In this document: positions 50,477-60,150 of the stretch, piece after piece
How the letters are laid out: every line of letters starts with the position of its first letter
How positions within the stretch are numbered: the stretch's first letter is position 1
From: Synechococcus sp. M16CYN
GTDB taxonomy: Bacteria > Cyanobacteriota > Cyanobacteriia > PCC-6307 > Cyanobiaceae
Assembly (NCBI RefSeq): GCF_040371545.1
Contig: NZ_AP029048.1
Location: 1,116,001-1,180,000, forward strand
Reading direction: 5' to 3'
DNA length: 64,000 nt
The notes under the pieces: generated by a model
The model's database searches: none
What the model was told of the DNA's origin: nothing
Seen by the model: only the letters and a program-made list of their open reading frames with translations
Translations under genes and position numbers: made by a program

Positions 50477-50773
50477 TTACCAGTTACTCCCTGAAATGTA
50501 GAAGGCGTTGATAGATTGGGCAACCAGGTTTTGAAGAAGGTTTAGAGCAAGAAAAGCTAGGAGAGCAGAAAGATCAATTCCACCTAGCTGAGGAATTAAT
50601 CCGCGAAAAGCATTAAGATAAGGATCGGTGATGGCGCTTACACTACTGAGAACTGGGTTTCCCCAATCCAAATTGGGAAACCAGCTCAACAGCACACGGA
50701 CGATTAGCACGAGCGAATAGACTTGTAAGGTTTGAGCGAGCACTTGCAATAACGTGACAAGAAACGATTCCAT
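50477..50773 (-). CDS. YggT/YlmG family membrane protein
   Basis: A 98-residue protein with two hydrophobic spans separated by the family signature: VLLSWFPNLDWGNPVLSSVS, ITDPYLNAFRGLIPQLGGID, then LSALLAFLALNLLQNLV. YggT/YlmG (Ycf19) proteins take part in membrane-protein or nucleoid organisation in plastids and cyanobacteria. The start is the ATG at 50773; the frame to 50917 runs through the end of scpB. It follows scpB by 25 nt in the same direction, so they are likely one transcript. Confidence 0.87.
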   Translation of the reverse strand: MESFLVTLLQVLAQTLQVYSLVLIVRVLLSWFPNLDWGNPVLSSVSAITDPYLNAFRGLIPQLGGIDLSALLAFLALNLLQNLVAQSINAFYISGSNW

Positions 50774-50798
50774 GACGGGGGCCAAATCTTTTACAATT

Positions 50799-51296
50799 TT
50801 ATGCAGCTCTTGCCGGATCGGTAGAGTCCGGCCCGGGTAGTACAGAGAACGTGTGGTGAAATTTTTCCGTAGGGGTAATCCAGTACGATCGACCACCCTC
50901 TTGTTTTCGACGTTCAATTAACTCTTGCGCGAGCAATTCTTTAATGTGGTCGTAGGCTCCCGATCCTCGAATATCAACAAGGTCTGATTGAAGAACCGAT
51001 CCTTTCAAAGCGATGACGGCTAGGGTTCTCACGGTTGCTGTTGAAAGTTTCACCGGCAGTAAGTCCTTCGCTAAGTCTGCAAGTCCTGCATGTATTTGCA
51101 GTCCAAAACGATCATTCTGTTTAATAATTTCGAATGCTGTCTCTCTCTGGGCATAAGATACTGTGAGGTTAGTAAGAGCTTTTTCCACTTCTTTGTGGTC
51201 AGTTTGAGATAACTCAGCTAGTTCATTAATACTTAGAGGGCGGCCTTTGAGATAAAGAATTGCTTCTAGGCGAGCAGTTAGAGATAAGGACAACAT
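50799..51296 (-). CDS. scpB: Segregation and condensation protein B
   Basis: ScpB is the winged-helix kleisin partner of the SMC-ScpA-ScpB chromosome condensing complex. The 165-residue protein begins SLSLTARLEAILYLKGRPLS, with LSINELAELSQ as first helix-turn-helix, and has VRTLAVIALKGSVLQSDLVD (second winged helix) and a IRGSGAYDHIKELLAQELIE element, all characteristic. Its C-terminus, with YWITPTEKFHHTFSVL, is typical of the family. It lies between ilvA upstream and yggT downstream, all on the minus strand. Confidence 0.92.
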   Translation of the reverse strand: MLSLSLTARLEAILYLKGRPLSINELAELSQTDHKEVEKALTNLTVSYAQRETAFEIIKQNDRFGLQIHAGLADLAKDLLPVKLSTATVRTLAVIALKGSVLQSDLVDIRGSGAYDHIKELLAQELIERRKQEGGRSYWITPTEKFHHTFSVLPGPDSTDPARAA

Positions 51297-51337
51297 TACG
51301 CAACCTCTGAAAATGTTTCAAGGTACTGTCTAGATCC

Positions 51338-52867
51338 TTAGAGAAAAAGGCTATAGGCAGGATTATCGTTTTCTTCCCAAAAGAGATAGCCTAAATCATT
51401 AAGAAAGTGACTCCAACAATCCATCTCGGCTTTTGGGATCAGTACCCCTATCACTATTCGACCTACATCAGCACCATGGTTTCGATAATGAAAAATGCTG
51501 ATACTCCAGTTAGGACGGAATGCGTTAACAAAATTCATGAGAGCACCGGGCCGTTCTGGAAATTCGAAACGGTAGACTAGCTCGTTGCAATCTCCCGCAC
51601 AGGCCCGACGGGCCTGTGCGGGAAGACGACCTCCGACCATGTGGCGAAGGTGAACTTTCGCTAATTCATTGTCACTAAGATCAAGACAGGGGAAGCCACA
51701 ATTTAAGAGCTCTTGAACAAGTGCGACTCGATCATGTTCATCGTTAACCCGAACACCAACAAAGATCTGAGCACGACATCCCTCCGTCATGCGATAGCTA
51801 AATTCCGTAAAACTTCGTCCATGTAGTCGTTCACAAAGTACCCGAAGACTTCCAGCAGTTTCAGGTATTTCAACCGCCAGCATTGCTTCACGTTTTTCAC
51901 CTAGTTCGGCCCGTTCTGCAATAAATCGCAGACGTTCGAAATTCATATTTGCTCCACATGCCACCCCAACAAGACGTTTTCCTTGGATGTTTTGATCTGC
52001 TATGTCTTTTTTCAGGCCAGCTATGGCAAGCGCACCGGCCGGCTCGAGAATGGAACGAGTGTCTTCAAACACATCTTTAATCGCTGCACAAATAGCATCC
52101 GTATCGACGATGACCATGCGATCCACATAGCGTTGCGCTAACTCAAAGGTGTGTTCTCCTACCTTCCGTACTGCAACGCCATCGGCAAATAAGCCTACTT
52201 GAGCTAATTCGATCCGATGTCCACGATGCAATGACTGCGTCATTGCATCGGCATCGACAGGTTCCACTCCAACAACCTGTGTTTCAGGCCAAAGTTGTTT
52301 TACATAAACTGAAATCCCCGCAATCAAACCTCCTCCTCCTACAGCGACATAAATTGCATCTGGTGGCTCTTTGCTTTGTCGCATGATCTCCATTCCTATC
52401 GTTCCCTGCCCGGCGATGACCTCAGGGTCATCAAATGGATGGATGTAAGTAAATCCCTCTGCTTTACAGCGTTTTTGAGCTTTTGCAGAGCACTCGTCGT
52501 AAGTCTCGCCGTGAAGAACTACTTCACCACCAAGATCACGCACGGCGCGCACCTTGACTTCGGGAGTTGTTTTTGGCATCACGATCACTGCACGACAGCC
52601 AAGCCGACGTGCGCTAAGCGCAACCCCCTGACCATGATTCCCAGCACTGGAAGCGATGACACCGCGTCTGAGATCTGCCTTAGAAAGCTGCACCATGCGG
52701 TTGTAAGCACCTCGCAGCTTGAATGAAAACGCTGGTTGTAAATCCTCTCGTTTCAGCCAGATTTTGTTGTTCAACCGTCGACTGAGGTTCGGAGCTGGGT
52801 CAAGGGGTGTTTCGCGAGCGATGTCATAAACGCGGGCACGGAGGATCCGCTGCAGGTAATCGGTCAT
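51338..52867 (-). CDS. ilvA: Threonine ammonia-lyase, biosynthetic (IlvA)
   Basis: IlvA deaminates threonine to 2-oxobutanoate, the first committed step to isoleucine, with pyridoxal phosphate. The 509-residue enzyme carries the PLP lysine K50 in PAFSFKLRGAYNRM, the phosphate-binding SSAGNHGQG (73-81), GGGGLIAG, and two C-terminal ACT-like regulatory domains (about residues 330-509) for isoleucine feedback. A short segment inside the second half, LPAQARRACAGD, is encoded by a perfect 31-nt palindrome and differs from the family pattern at this position. It does not break the frame. The gene is divergent from dxs. Confidence 0.95.
   Translation of the reverse strand: MTDYLQRILRARVYDIARETPLDPAPNLSRRLNNKIWLKREDLQPAFSFKLRGAYNRMVQLSKADLRRGVIASSAGNHGQGVALSARRLGCRAVIVMPKTTPEVKVRAVRDLGGEVVLHGETYDECSAKAQKRCKAEGFTYIHPFDDPEVIAGQGTIGMEIMRQSKEPPDAIYVAVGGGGLIAGISVYVKQLWPETQVVGVEPVDADAMTQSLHRGHRIELAQVGLFADGVAVRKVGEHTFELAQRYVDRMVIVDTDAICAAIKDVFEDTRSILEPAGALAIAGLKKDIADQNIQGKRLVGVACGANMNFERLRFIAERAELGEKREAMLAVEIPETAGSLRVLCERLHGRSFTEFSYRMTEGCRAQIFVGVRVNDEHDRVALVQELLNCGFPCLDLSDNELAKVHLRHMVGGRLPAQARRACAGDCNELVYRFEFPERPGALMNFVNAFRPNWSISIFHYRNHGADVGRIVIGVLIPKAEMDCWSHFLNDLGYLFWEENDNPAYSLFL
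51593..51623. repeat. Perfect 31-nt palindrome within ilvA
   Basis: The bases from 51593 to 51623 are exactly self-complementary around a single central position: a 15-bp stem reading TCCCGCACAGGCCCG on the left. It encodes LPAQARRACAGD between the ACT regions of ilvA. It is GC-rich (most bases G or C) compared with the gene. It may be an inserted palindromic element or a selected RNA hairpin. Confidence 0.9.
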
Positions 52868-52947
52868 CCCTTCATTGTTTCAACCTGTCAGTAATCTCAT
52901 CAGTAGGGATGGACCCCGTAGATTAATGAGCAGGGAACTGATTGTGC

Positions 52948-54873
52948 ATGCACCTCGGAGATCTCAAGCATCCGAACGAGTTGCGCGGCCTCAGTCTTGC
53001 TGCACTCGAAGACGTAGCGCTTCAAATTAGAGAGCGCCACCTAAGTGTGGTGTCTACCAGCGGTGGTCACCTCGGTCCTGGGCTTGGAGTTGTGGAACTC
53101 ACCCTTGCTCTTTACCAAACTTTGGACCTCGATCGGGATAGGGTGGTTTGGGATGTTGGCCACCAGGCATATCCCCACAAGTTGATCACTGGTCGTTTTA
53201 ACAGCTTTAGTTCCTTACGCCAGCGACAGGGAGTTGCCGGTTACTTGAAACGGTGTGAAAGCCGATTTGATCATTTTGGTGCCGGTCATGCCAGCACCTC
53301 AATCTCAGCCGCATTGGGAATGGCTTTTGCCCGAGATAACCGTGGCGAGAGTTTTAGATGTGTAGCTGTAATAGGTGATGGTGCTCTTACAGGTGGTATG
53401 GCTCTCGAGGCAATTAACCACGCCGGCCACCTCCCCAACACTCCGTTTTTGGTAGTTCTGAATGATAATGACATGTCAATATCACCTCCGGTAGGTGCTT
53501 TATCGAACGTGTTGAATCGGGCAAGGCTCAGCCCTCCGATGCAATTCCTCTCGGGGAGTGTTGAAGAAAGTGTTCGTTATCTCCCATTCATAGGAGGAGA
53601 ACTTCCCGCGGAGCTTAACCGTCTCAAAGGCAGCGTACGTCGCTTAGCGGTGCCCAAAGTTGGTGCTGTTTTTGAAGAGCTCGGCTTTACTTATATGGGA
53701 CCGATTGATGGTCACGATATCCCCGAGATGATACGAACCTTCCAGGCTGCTCACCGTGAAAAGGGGCCTGTTTTAGTGCATGTTGTTACTAAGAAGGGTA
53801 AGGGCTATCCCTACGCTGAAGCTGACCAGGTGGGTTATCACGCTCAATCAGCCTTTGACCTCAATACCGGCAAAGCCATTCCATCAAATAAACCGAAGCC
53901 CCTTAGTTACAGCAAAGTTTTTGGTCAAACTCTGGTCAAGCTTTGCGAGCAAAACAGCCGTGTGGTGGGCATCACCGCCGCCATGGCAACTGGAACCGGT
54001 CTCGATCTGCTCCAAAAGGCATTACCAAGTCAATATGTTGATGTCGGCATTGCCGAGCAGCACGCTGTCACACTTGCTGCAGGCATGGCCTGTGAAGGTC
54101 TTCGCCCTGTTGTTGCAATATACAGTACCTTTTTACAGCGGGCTTTTGACCAGCTAATTCATGACGTCGGAATTCAAAAGCTACCAGTAACATTCGTTCT
54201 TGACCGAGCCGGTATTGTTGGCGCCGACGGACCAACCCACCAGGGCCAGTATGACATCAGCTATTTGCGGGCCGTCCCCAATTTCACCGTAATGGCTCCA
54301 AAGGATGAAGGAGAGCTTCAAAAAATGTTAGTAACCTGTCTAAACCATGATGGTCCAACTGCCTTGCGGATTCCACGTGGTGCTGGAGAAGGAGTCCCAT
54401 TAATGGAAGAAGGTTGGGGCGCTCTTCCTATTGGTCGCGGTGAATTGCTGCGACAAGGAAATGACTTGGTGATCGTGGCCTATGGCTCCATGGTAATTCC
54501 AGCCATGGCTACTGCGGTTCTTTTGGAAGAGGTGGGATTATCTGCCTCTGTCATTAATGCACGCTTCCTTCGGCCTCTTGACCAGGCTTTAATTCATCCC
54601 CTAGCACGTCGGATACAGCGTGTTGTAACCATGGAGGAAGGCACGCTTTCAGGTGGTTTTGGCGCTGCAGTGCTCGAATCACTCAATGACCATGACATTA
54701 ACGTCCCTGTTTTAAGGATTGGTATTCCCGATCAGCTGGTCGATCATGCTACGCCACAGCAGAGTAAAGAAGCTCTCGGCCTGACTCCTAAACAGATAGC
54801 CATAAAAATTCAACAACGTTTTGCCAATTCTGACGATCTGCATACGTCGACCCCAGCAAAAGTAGTCTACTAG
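52948..54873 (+). CDS. dxs: 1-deoxy-D-xylulose-5-phosphate synthase
   Basis: Dxs condenses pyruvate and glyceraldehyde 3-phosphate with thiamine diphosphate, the first step of the MEP pathway that supplies isoprenoids, including carotenoids and the chlorophyll phytyl tail. From the ATG at 52948 it has 641 residues; a TTG two codons upstream is the alternative. Motifs: [73 protein letters not shown] (ThDP Mg2+ motif), then [15 protein letters not shown] with the catalytic glutamate and [11 protein letters not shown]. It starts about 80 nt from the divergent ilvA. Confidence 0.97.
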   Translation: MHLGDLKHPNELRGLSLAALEDVALQIRERHLSVVSTSGGHLGPGLGVVELTLALYQTLDLDRDRVVWDVGHQAYPHKLITGRFNSFSSLRQRQGVAGYLKRCESRFDHFGAGHASTSISAALGMAFARDNRGESFRCVAVIGDGALTGGMALEAINHAGHLPNTPFLVVLNDNDMSISPPVGALSNVLNRARLSPPMQFLSGSVEESVRYLPFIGGELPAELNRLKGSVRRLAVPKVGAVFEELGFTYMGPIDGHDIPEMIRTFQAAHREKGPVLVHVVTKKGKGYPYAEADQVGYHAQSAFDLNTGKAIPSNKPKPLSYSKVFGQTLVKLCEQNSRVVGITAAMATGTGLDLLQKALPSQYVDVGIAEQHAVTLAAGMACEGLRPVVAIYSTFLQRAFDQLIHDVGIQKLPVTFVLDRAGIVGADGPTHQGQYDISYLRAVPNFTVMAPKDEGELQKMLVTCLNHDGPTALRIPRGAGEGVPLMEEGWGALPIGRGELLRQGNDLVIVAYGSMVIPAMATAVLLEEVGLSASVINARFLRPLDQALIHPLARRIQRVVTMEEGTLSGGFGAAVLESLNDHDINVPVLRIGIPDQLVDHATPQQSKEALGLTPKQIAIKIQQRFANSDDLHTSTPAKVVY

Positions 54874-55700
54874 ACCTGACCTTTTGTCTAACTAGGCCAA
54901 CAGTGACATCACTATCCATGAGGCATTGAGATTAATCCAGGACATTCTTTTGGCTAAGTCGCTATCCATAGTAAACCGTAAGATTGTAGTTTTTGGATGC
55001 TTAACAAAGGCTCAATCAGAATCAATTTTCGTAGCTATACACTTTACACTTTCGCACTAGTAAAACGAGCGGTTTAGAGTCCTCCGAAGATAATAACAAT
55101 AGCTATCTAATGAAGTTGTTATTCATCTGATCCCGGTGGCTACAAATTCAATAAATAGTAGATAAGCTACCAAAAGCTGGGCATGATTTAAATACTGTTT
55201 GTTTGCAACCAAACTGGTAGTCGCTCAACTTAAACTTTTAGAGCCGACAGTCTCGACAAAACAAACAGTCTGAGATGAGTGCCAAAACAAGTCGGTATCC
55301 ATACCTCATCTTGACGGACCGACGAACCGAACCTGAGCCTCGGCATAGCGCGAATCATTAGTGTTCGCAGGCCTTCCACAAATCCATTAAGTAATTATAT
55401 GTAGCACTTGTACCTCCACCTTCTTCATTTAATTACTTATACGGAGAGGAGACAGTACTAAATCGATCTTCTCTAATCCGACAAGTAAACTACTTCCCTA
55501 TCAACACTGTCGTGCTAGATTTTTCCGGAGCAATCGGAGAAATAAACTTCAATCGGATACCTGTCCCACACCTAATTTGTATAAGACCCATTGATCTTGT
55601 GCAGGGCTACCGTCTTAAAACAATATTCCGGATGGGAAACGTCTGGATCTAAATGATGCTTAAAGAAGAGTTTCTTCCACCCATCGAAAGGCGCAACTCC
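54874..55700. other. Intergenic region between dxs and psaK
   Basis: About 830 nt of intermediate composition. No intact frame is recognisable, though the patch 55,250-55,370 has coding-like G+C and could be debris. No T-tract hairpin is evident after either convergent gene end. Confidence 0.45.
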
Positions 55701-55958
55701 TCAGAGCACACCGCGAGCCGCTAAGCCCTGGATAGCTCCAATGCCGATAATGTGTCCGAGACTTGTCGTACCAAGAAGCGCAGCGTGACTCATACCACCA
55801 AAAAATGCAGGGCTAGGGAGTTGAGCACCAACATTGGGCTGCTTAATAGTCGCCTTACCAATGCCGATAGCGATCACGTTGCACACTATCATCACCAAAG
55901 CAACCTTCGGAGACCAAGTCAAAGTGGCCGGTGTCATCGCGAAGAAGCAAGTCAACAT
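55701..55958 (-). CDS. psaK: Photosystem I subunit PsaK
   Basis: PsaK is a two-span peripheral subunit of photosystem I that binds chlorophyll. The 85-residue protein has the family sequence with PATLTWSPKVALVMIVCNVI (first helix), IGIGKATIKQPNVGAQLPSP (stromal loop) and the second helix with LLGTTSLGHIIGIGAIQGL. The N-terminus (MLTCFFAMTPA) may be a cleaved or loosely conserved lead. Codon use is like that of maintained genes. It is followed at a distance by the end of dxs on the opposite strand and preceded by two DUF genes on its own strand. Confidence 0.93.
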   Translation of the reverse strand: MLTCFFAMTPATLTWSPKVALVMIVCNVIAIGIGKATIKQPNVGAQLPSPAFFGGMSHAALLGTTSLGHIIGIGAIQGLAARGVL

Positions 55959-56027
55959 TCGAAGTCAATGATCAGCACGCCATCATCTGAGAAAAATGAT
56001 ATAATTGCCAGAAGGCTTAAGAGTTGT

Positions 56028-56315
56028 TCATTCTTTCTGTTGATGGTCAGCCAACAGCCCAATTACTAAAACAGTGTTTGCAAGAGTGAGAAAAGCCTCA
56101 GCCCCTCCGTGCAGGACATCAATGTCGACAAGTTGCGCGTTACAACAGCTCGAAGCCACGATTGCGGCAGCAATAGTGACTGCTACGAACAGCAGCGTGA
56201 GTTGGAAACCTCGTTGTGCTAGAATAGGAAGTGCTTTGCTTTTGCGCAGCCAATAGAGAAAGAAAAAATAAGGAATTAGAGAAACAGCAAAAACTGGAGC
56301 TGGGTCAAACCTCAT
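56028..56315 (-). CDS. DUF3593 membrane protein
   Basis: A 95-residue cyanobacterial membrane protein with three hydrophobic stretches: about residues 6-24 (VFAVSLIPYFFFLYWLRKS), about 38-55 and about 72-88 (AFLTLANTVLVIGLLA). DVLHGGAEAFLTLANTVL matches the conserved end of DUF3593. The family occurs in cyanobacteria and plastid-bearing plants, with unknown function. It starts 4 nt after the stop of the DUF2499 gene, on the same strand; the two families are regularly paired. Confidence 0.82.
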   Translation of the reverse strand: MRFDPAPVFAVSLIPYFFFLYWLRKSKALPILAQRGFQLTLLFVAVTIAAAIVASSCCNAQLVDIDVLHGGAEAFLTLANTVLVIGLLADHQQKE

Positions 56316-56318
56316 ATT

Positions 56319-56594
56319 TTAAGTCACCTTTGTAGGTAGCAGTTGCCGGGCGGCGAGAGCTAGCGTACAGTTGCCGACCAGCGTAGCCCAGGCTTGCAAG
56401 GTAACCAAGCTTCGCAGTGATTCGGCATTGTCGAATAAGTGCCAAGTACAGGCAGCGGTCGCGCTGACCAAGGCCGGTAGCATTGCCAGAGCCATACCCT
56501 TTAAGCCGCGACGCTGCATCAAAATAATGGCCAGGGACCACTCGATCACCGACGCTATATGTATCCACCAGGTACCGAGAGATAAGGAATGCAT
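56319..56594 (-). CDS. DUF2499 membrane protein
   Basis: A 91-residue protein. The N-terminus HSLSLGTWWIHIASVIEWSL and the later MALAMLPALVSATAACTWHL, FDNAESLRSLVTLQAWATLV match the conserved sequence of DUF2499, a cyanobacterial and chloroplast family of unknown role. At least three hydrophobic segments are present. It is followed after 4 nt by the DUF3593 gene, so the pair is likely co-translated. A divergent gene, csaB, begins about 60 nt upstream. Confidence 0.87.
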   Translation of the reverse strand: MHSLSLGTWWIHIASVIEWSLAIILMQRRGLKGMALAMLPALVSATAACTWHLFDNAESLRSLVTLQAWATLVGNCTLALAARQLLPTKVT

Positions 56595-56657
56595 GAGCGC
56601 ACTCTAGAAACGCATATCTGCGGATAATGACTTAGGTATACGAAAATAATTAGCTAG

Positions 56658-57713
56658 ATGTCCCGATCCACGGCTCCCGTGCTGCTGCTGTGCGGGTACT
56701 ACGGCGAACACAACCTTGGAGACGACGCTCTACTGCAGGTATTGCTGCAGTCGTTGCCCAAACATGCCTCCCTAAAGATCACAGCCCACGATCAAGATGA
56801 GGTGCAGTTGCTTGCACCGCAAGCCCATATCATTAGGCGTCGTTCTCTTTGGGATATGCTGACGGCGGCGCTTGAAGCGGATATACTGATCCTTGGAGGT
56901 GGAAGTTTGCTCCAAGACGGTACCAGCTTTCATAGTCTACTTTATTATTTGGCGTTAATTACTTTGACGCGGTTGCGTCGGCGTCGTGTGCTACTTTGGG
57001 GGCAGGGCCTGGGTCCGTTGCACCGTGCACTGAGTCGGTGGCTCGTGCACGGTGCATTGTCCTTCTGTACCGCAGCAAGCTGGAGAGATCCAGGATCATT
57101 CGAACTTGCTCGACGCTGGGCTCCAAATTTACCAATGCGCATGGCTGCCGATCCGGTTTGGCAAATGCCAAGTCAAGACTGGGTTGGAGGGGGTGCAATC
57201 ATTCTGAGTTGGCGGTTGAGTGACCTGTTAGACGCCATACGCTGGCGAACCTTACTTCAGGCCCTGGATGGTCTGGCATCCAGACTTGAAACCTCTGTGT
57301 GTTGGATGGCTTTTCATCGGGACCAAGATTCCTCTCTACTCAAGAGGCTCGTTCAGCGACAGTTAGTGCCTCATCGCCTGCTGGCCCGCAGCACAACGAT
57401 GATTCCACGCTCACCAAATGCGGTTTTTGAACTTGTTAAGACTGCTCGTCTCGTGCTTCCAATGCGTCTACATGCATTGATTTTAGCCCGGCTGTCGGGG
57501 TGTCCTATGATCGCCCTGAGCTACGACCCTAAAGTTGAGTCTGCAGCAGCGTTAGCGAAAGTACCTTGTATTCGACTTGACGAACTACCATCTGTCGAAA
57601 GTCTGGTTGTTCAATGGGAAAAGGAAGTTGACCGAGAGGTTGAACAGCATGTTATTGACCAGATTCGGTTTAACGCATCAGCCCACAATGATATCCTAGC
57701 TCAATGGGTTTGA
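56658..57713 (+). CDS. csaB: Polysaccharide pyruvyl transferase (CsaB)
   Basis: CsaB enzymes add pyruvate ketals to cell-wall-associated polysaccharides, which can anchor S-layer proteins. The 351-residue protein starts with VLLLCGYYGEHNLGDDALLQ, the family hallmark, followed by ILILGGGSLLQDGTSFHSL (glycine-rich loop), RRRVLLWGQGLGPLHRALSR and the C-terminal VLPMRLHALILARLSGCP with the conserved MRLHALILA element. The gene is divergent from DUF2499 and converges on ggtA with 21 nt between. In picocyanobacteria its polysaccharide acceptor is not established. Confidence 0.9.
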   Translation: MSRSTAPVLLLCGYYGEHNLGDDALLQVLLQSLPKHASLKITAHDQDEVQLLAPQAHIIRRRSLWDMLTAALEADILILGGGSLLQDGTSFHSLLYYLALITLTRLRRRRVLLWGQGLGPLHRALSRWLVHGALSFCTAASWRDPGSFELARRWAPNLPMRMAADPVWQMPSQDWVGGGAIILSWRLSDLLDAIRWRTLLQALDGLASRLETSVCWMAFHRDQDSSLLKRLVQRQLVPHRLLARSTTMIPRSPNAVFELVKTARLVLPMRLHALILARLSGCPMIALSYDPKVESAAALAKVPCIRLDELPSVESLVVQWEKEVDREVEQHVIDQIRFNASAHNDILAQWV

Positions 57714-57734
57714 GAATGAATCGAACGCTTGATA

Positions 57735-58706
57735 CTAATTGAGGCGTTGGCCGGTTTGATTATCAAAATGATGCTCAGCTGCTTCAGACCAACTGACCCT
57801 AGGTTCTGGTTCAATCGATTGTTCTCCGGAACAAACAAACCGGAGCTGTCCATGTTCACAATTGATGAGTAATAGTTGACTCGCTCCATGCCATTCACTG
57901 CTCACTACTTGACAAGGAAGCCCAACTGAACCGAGTCGTAAATCTTCTGGACGAATACCTAACGTCCAGCCCTGTTGTAACTTTATCATATTCATCTGAG
58001 GCCGCCCGATAAATTGGGCAACGAAGGTAGTAGCTGGATAGTGATACAGTTCTCTCGGCGTACCAACTTGCTCAATACGTCCACAACACATCACAGCAAT
58101 TCGATCAGCCAAAGCCATAGCTTCTTGCTGGTCATGGGTTACATAAACTACAGGATGAATACCACCGAGCATTAGACGTTTAAGTTCTGGACGCAGTTCT
58201 TCTCGCAATTGGGCGTCTAGATTACTCATAGGTTCATCCAAAAGATAAACCAAGGGATCGCGTAAGAGAGCTCGAGCCAGAGCGACACGTTGTCGCTGGC
58301 CTCCCGATAGTTGTGATGGACGTTGATGTGCTTGCTGGCTTAGTTGAAGTACTTCTAAAATTGCATTGACGCGACTGTTTCGTTCTCTAGATTTCTTGCC
58401 GCGTAAGCGCAGACCAAGTTCCAAATTCTCGCGCACATTCAAGTGTGGAAACAGTGCGTAGCTTTGAAAGACCATACCAATCCGCCGTGTTTCGGCAGGA
58501 ACGTCAGTCATGTCATTGTCATCGATATAAATGATTCCACTATCAGGTTGATCCAGACCTGCAATGAGACGAAGGACTGTACTTTTGCCACAGCCGCTCG
58601 GACCTAATAGAGCAACACACTCGCCGTCTCCAACCTTAAGATCGAAATGGTCTAAAACTATTCGGTCGCCAAATTTTTTGGTGATGGCTCTGATGGTGAG
58701 TGTCAT
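57735..58706 (-). CDS. ggtA: Glucosylglycerol/sugar ABC transporter ATP-binding protein
   Basis: The MalK-type ATPase that energises uptake of glucosylglycerol and related osmolytes. From the ATG at 58706 it has 323 residues; the frame to 58814 adds 36 unconserved residues. Motifs: Walker A GPSGCGKST, Q-loop VFQSYALFPH, signature QLSGGQRQRVAL, Walker B VYLLDEPMSNLDAQLR and the H-loop VVYVTHDQQEAMAL. The C-terminal regulatory (TOBE-like) part is shorter than in E. coli MalK. It is on the same strand as ggtBCD but 1.4 kb downstream of ggtD, with an 84-aa gene between. A shared role with the orphan permease at 39351 is possible. Confidence 0.88.
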   Translation of the reverse strand: MTLTIRAITKKFGDRIVLDHFDLKVGDGECVALLGPSGCGKSTVLRLIAGLDQPDSGIIYIDDNDMTDVPAETRRIGMVFQSYALFPHLNVRENLELGLRLRGKKSRERNSRVNAILEVLQLSQQAHQRPSQLSGGQRQRVALARALLRDPLVYLLDEPMSNLDAQLREELRPELKRLMLGGIHPVVYVTHDQQEAMALADRIAVMCCGRIEQVGTPRELYHYPATTFVAQFIGRPQMNMIKLQQGWTLGIRPEDLRLGSVGLPCQVVSSEWHGASQLLLINCEHGQLRFVCSGEQSIEPEPRVSWSEAAEHHFDNQTGQRLN

Positions 58707-59407
58707 CCCCGAGTTGCTCCGCCGAAAAAGTGGATACCTATTCTGGCAATTGATTGAATGATCATTGGGCCTCTGACTGCACAAATAAACAAGTCGATTA
58801 ATCGTAAAAACCATAGAGTCTAATTCAAATCTTGTGCAACATTTGGTTAGGTTTTATTGAGGAAATGGGCCAGATCTAAATCAAGATGGCTGAAGTGAAA
58901 CCCAGTATTAGTACACATCAATTCACTTGATTCGTACAAATCGTGAAGAATAAGCACATACATCGATTACTGCTTCTAAATAGCTCTCCTATTAATTTAG
59001 GACTAACGGTCAATTTTCGCTTTTATTAGCTAACATCTTTGACAAAGTAGTTAAGCTCTATTAACCTGTCTAGACTTCATATGCTAAAACCAAATTGGAC
59101 AATAAAAACGGAGATCCAGATGTTAACTGGGTCAAATATCGTCCACGGTAATTGAGTAGAAGACTGCATCCCTGGTCCGCTTAGCGAATAATGTTAAGTT
59201 AACTTAGCTCTATACTAATAAATAGTAGTGTAAATAACAAGATTCACTGAACCGTTGAGGACTCTACTCTAATAACATTAGTTGTTTCTCATGTTGAAAG
59301 GTGATCTAATGGTTTAAACGATAATACCTAGCATTGGGAACGAAATCCAATTAATAATGAAGCATTAATTTAAATAAATATGATAGCGTACTACTCAATG
59401 TTACTTT
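58707..59407. other. Intergenic region upstream of ggtA
   Basis: About 700 nt, moderately AT-rich. It should contain the ggtA promoter if the gene has its own, but no clear -10/-35 pair stands out. No gene is seen. Confidence 0.45.
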
Positions 59408-59632
59408 CTAATTTTGTCCCCAGTTGAAACCAAAGCTTTTTACTGTGGTTGTCTCGATTTCTTCTCTAATTTGAGCCACCGTTTCACGAGCAAAAGCTTT
59501 TTCATTTTCTTGAGCGATAAGAATTTGCTTAATAAGCCCACGCAACTTTTTAATATCATTGCAGGCATCGATCTCTCTAAATGCTGCTTCTAAATGAAAT
59601 CTTTGTTCCATTGTCAGATGATAATTTGTCAT
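59408..59632 (-). CDS. Small soluble hypothetical protein
   Basis: From the ATG at 59632 it has 74 residues (a longer frame from 59662 adds ten). It is helical: NYHLTMEQRFHLEAAFREID followed by KLRGLIKQILIAQENEKAF, and ends FNWGQN. The length and the two-helix layout with an LTMEQRF start resemble NblA, the phycobilisome degradation adaptor, but the NblA signature is not convincing, so I do not assign it. It sits between ggtD and ggtA on the same strand. It is most likely a conserved picocyanobacterial protein. Confidence 0.6.
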   Translation of the reverse strand: MTNYHLTMEQRFHLEAAFREIDACNDIKKLRGLIKQILIAQENEKAFARETVAQIREEIETTTVKSFGFNWGQN

Positions 59633-59662
59633 GTTGTTTATTGAGGGAGTAAAATATTCCAA

Positions 59663-60150
59663 TAAAATTTATTGATTAGTTCATATCAATAGCTTTTAAA
59701 CTCTTTAGTTTAATTACAATAAAATTCTGATCTTGGAGTGTCGGAACCATAAGTGACGAAAATCAACATGGATACAATTTTCGTTGGCCACGCGCTTGTA
59801 TGTGGCATGGAAAACCGAACCATACACCGAACTACAATCTCCCTACGTCTTAAGCTAATCGGTTGTTAGTTGGATTAGCCGGCTGCTAAGTAATACTTAC
59901 TATATTAATCATTAATTTCATAAAAAACTAAAATTTTCGATATAGTTATCTATGAAGATAATATCAAAAATACATGTCTATTTTCCTTTAATTTATTTAA
60001 CTTTAAGACTTGCTAGAAAGTATAACAATATCCAGTTTCTAACCAGACTATGCTCACTTTGTTATGCTAGATTTAATGAAATTAAATCTCTTCAAATTTT
60101 TTGGTATCCTTAAATCGCTAGCCGAAGCAATATAATATTAAGATAACTAA
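59663..60150. other. Intergenic region after ggtD
   Basis: About 490 nt, AT-rich. No terminator or gene could be supported. Confidence 0.5.

Noticed and set aside
50273-50523. Two overlapping antisense frames upstream of yggT's 3' side
   Set aside because: They mirror each other over the same bases and neither has a motif or believable start context.
59408-59632. NblA identity for the small gene after ggtD
   Set aside because: Length and helical pattern are similar, but the conserved NblA residues could not be matched with confidence.
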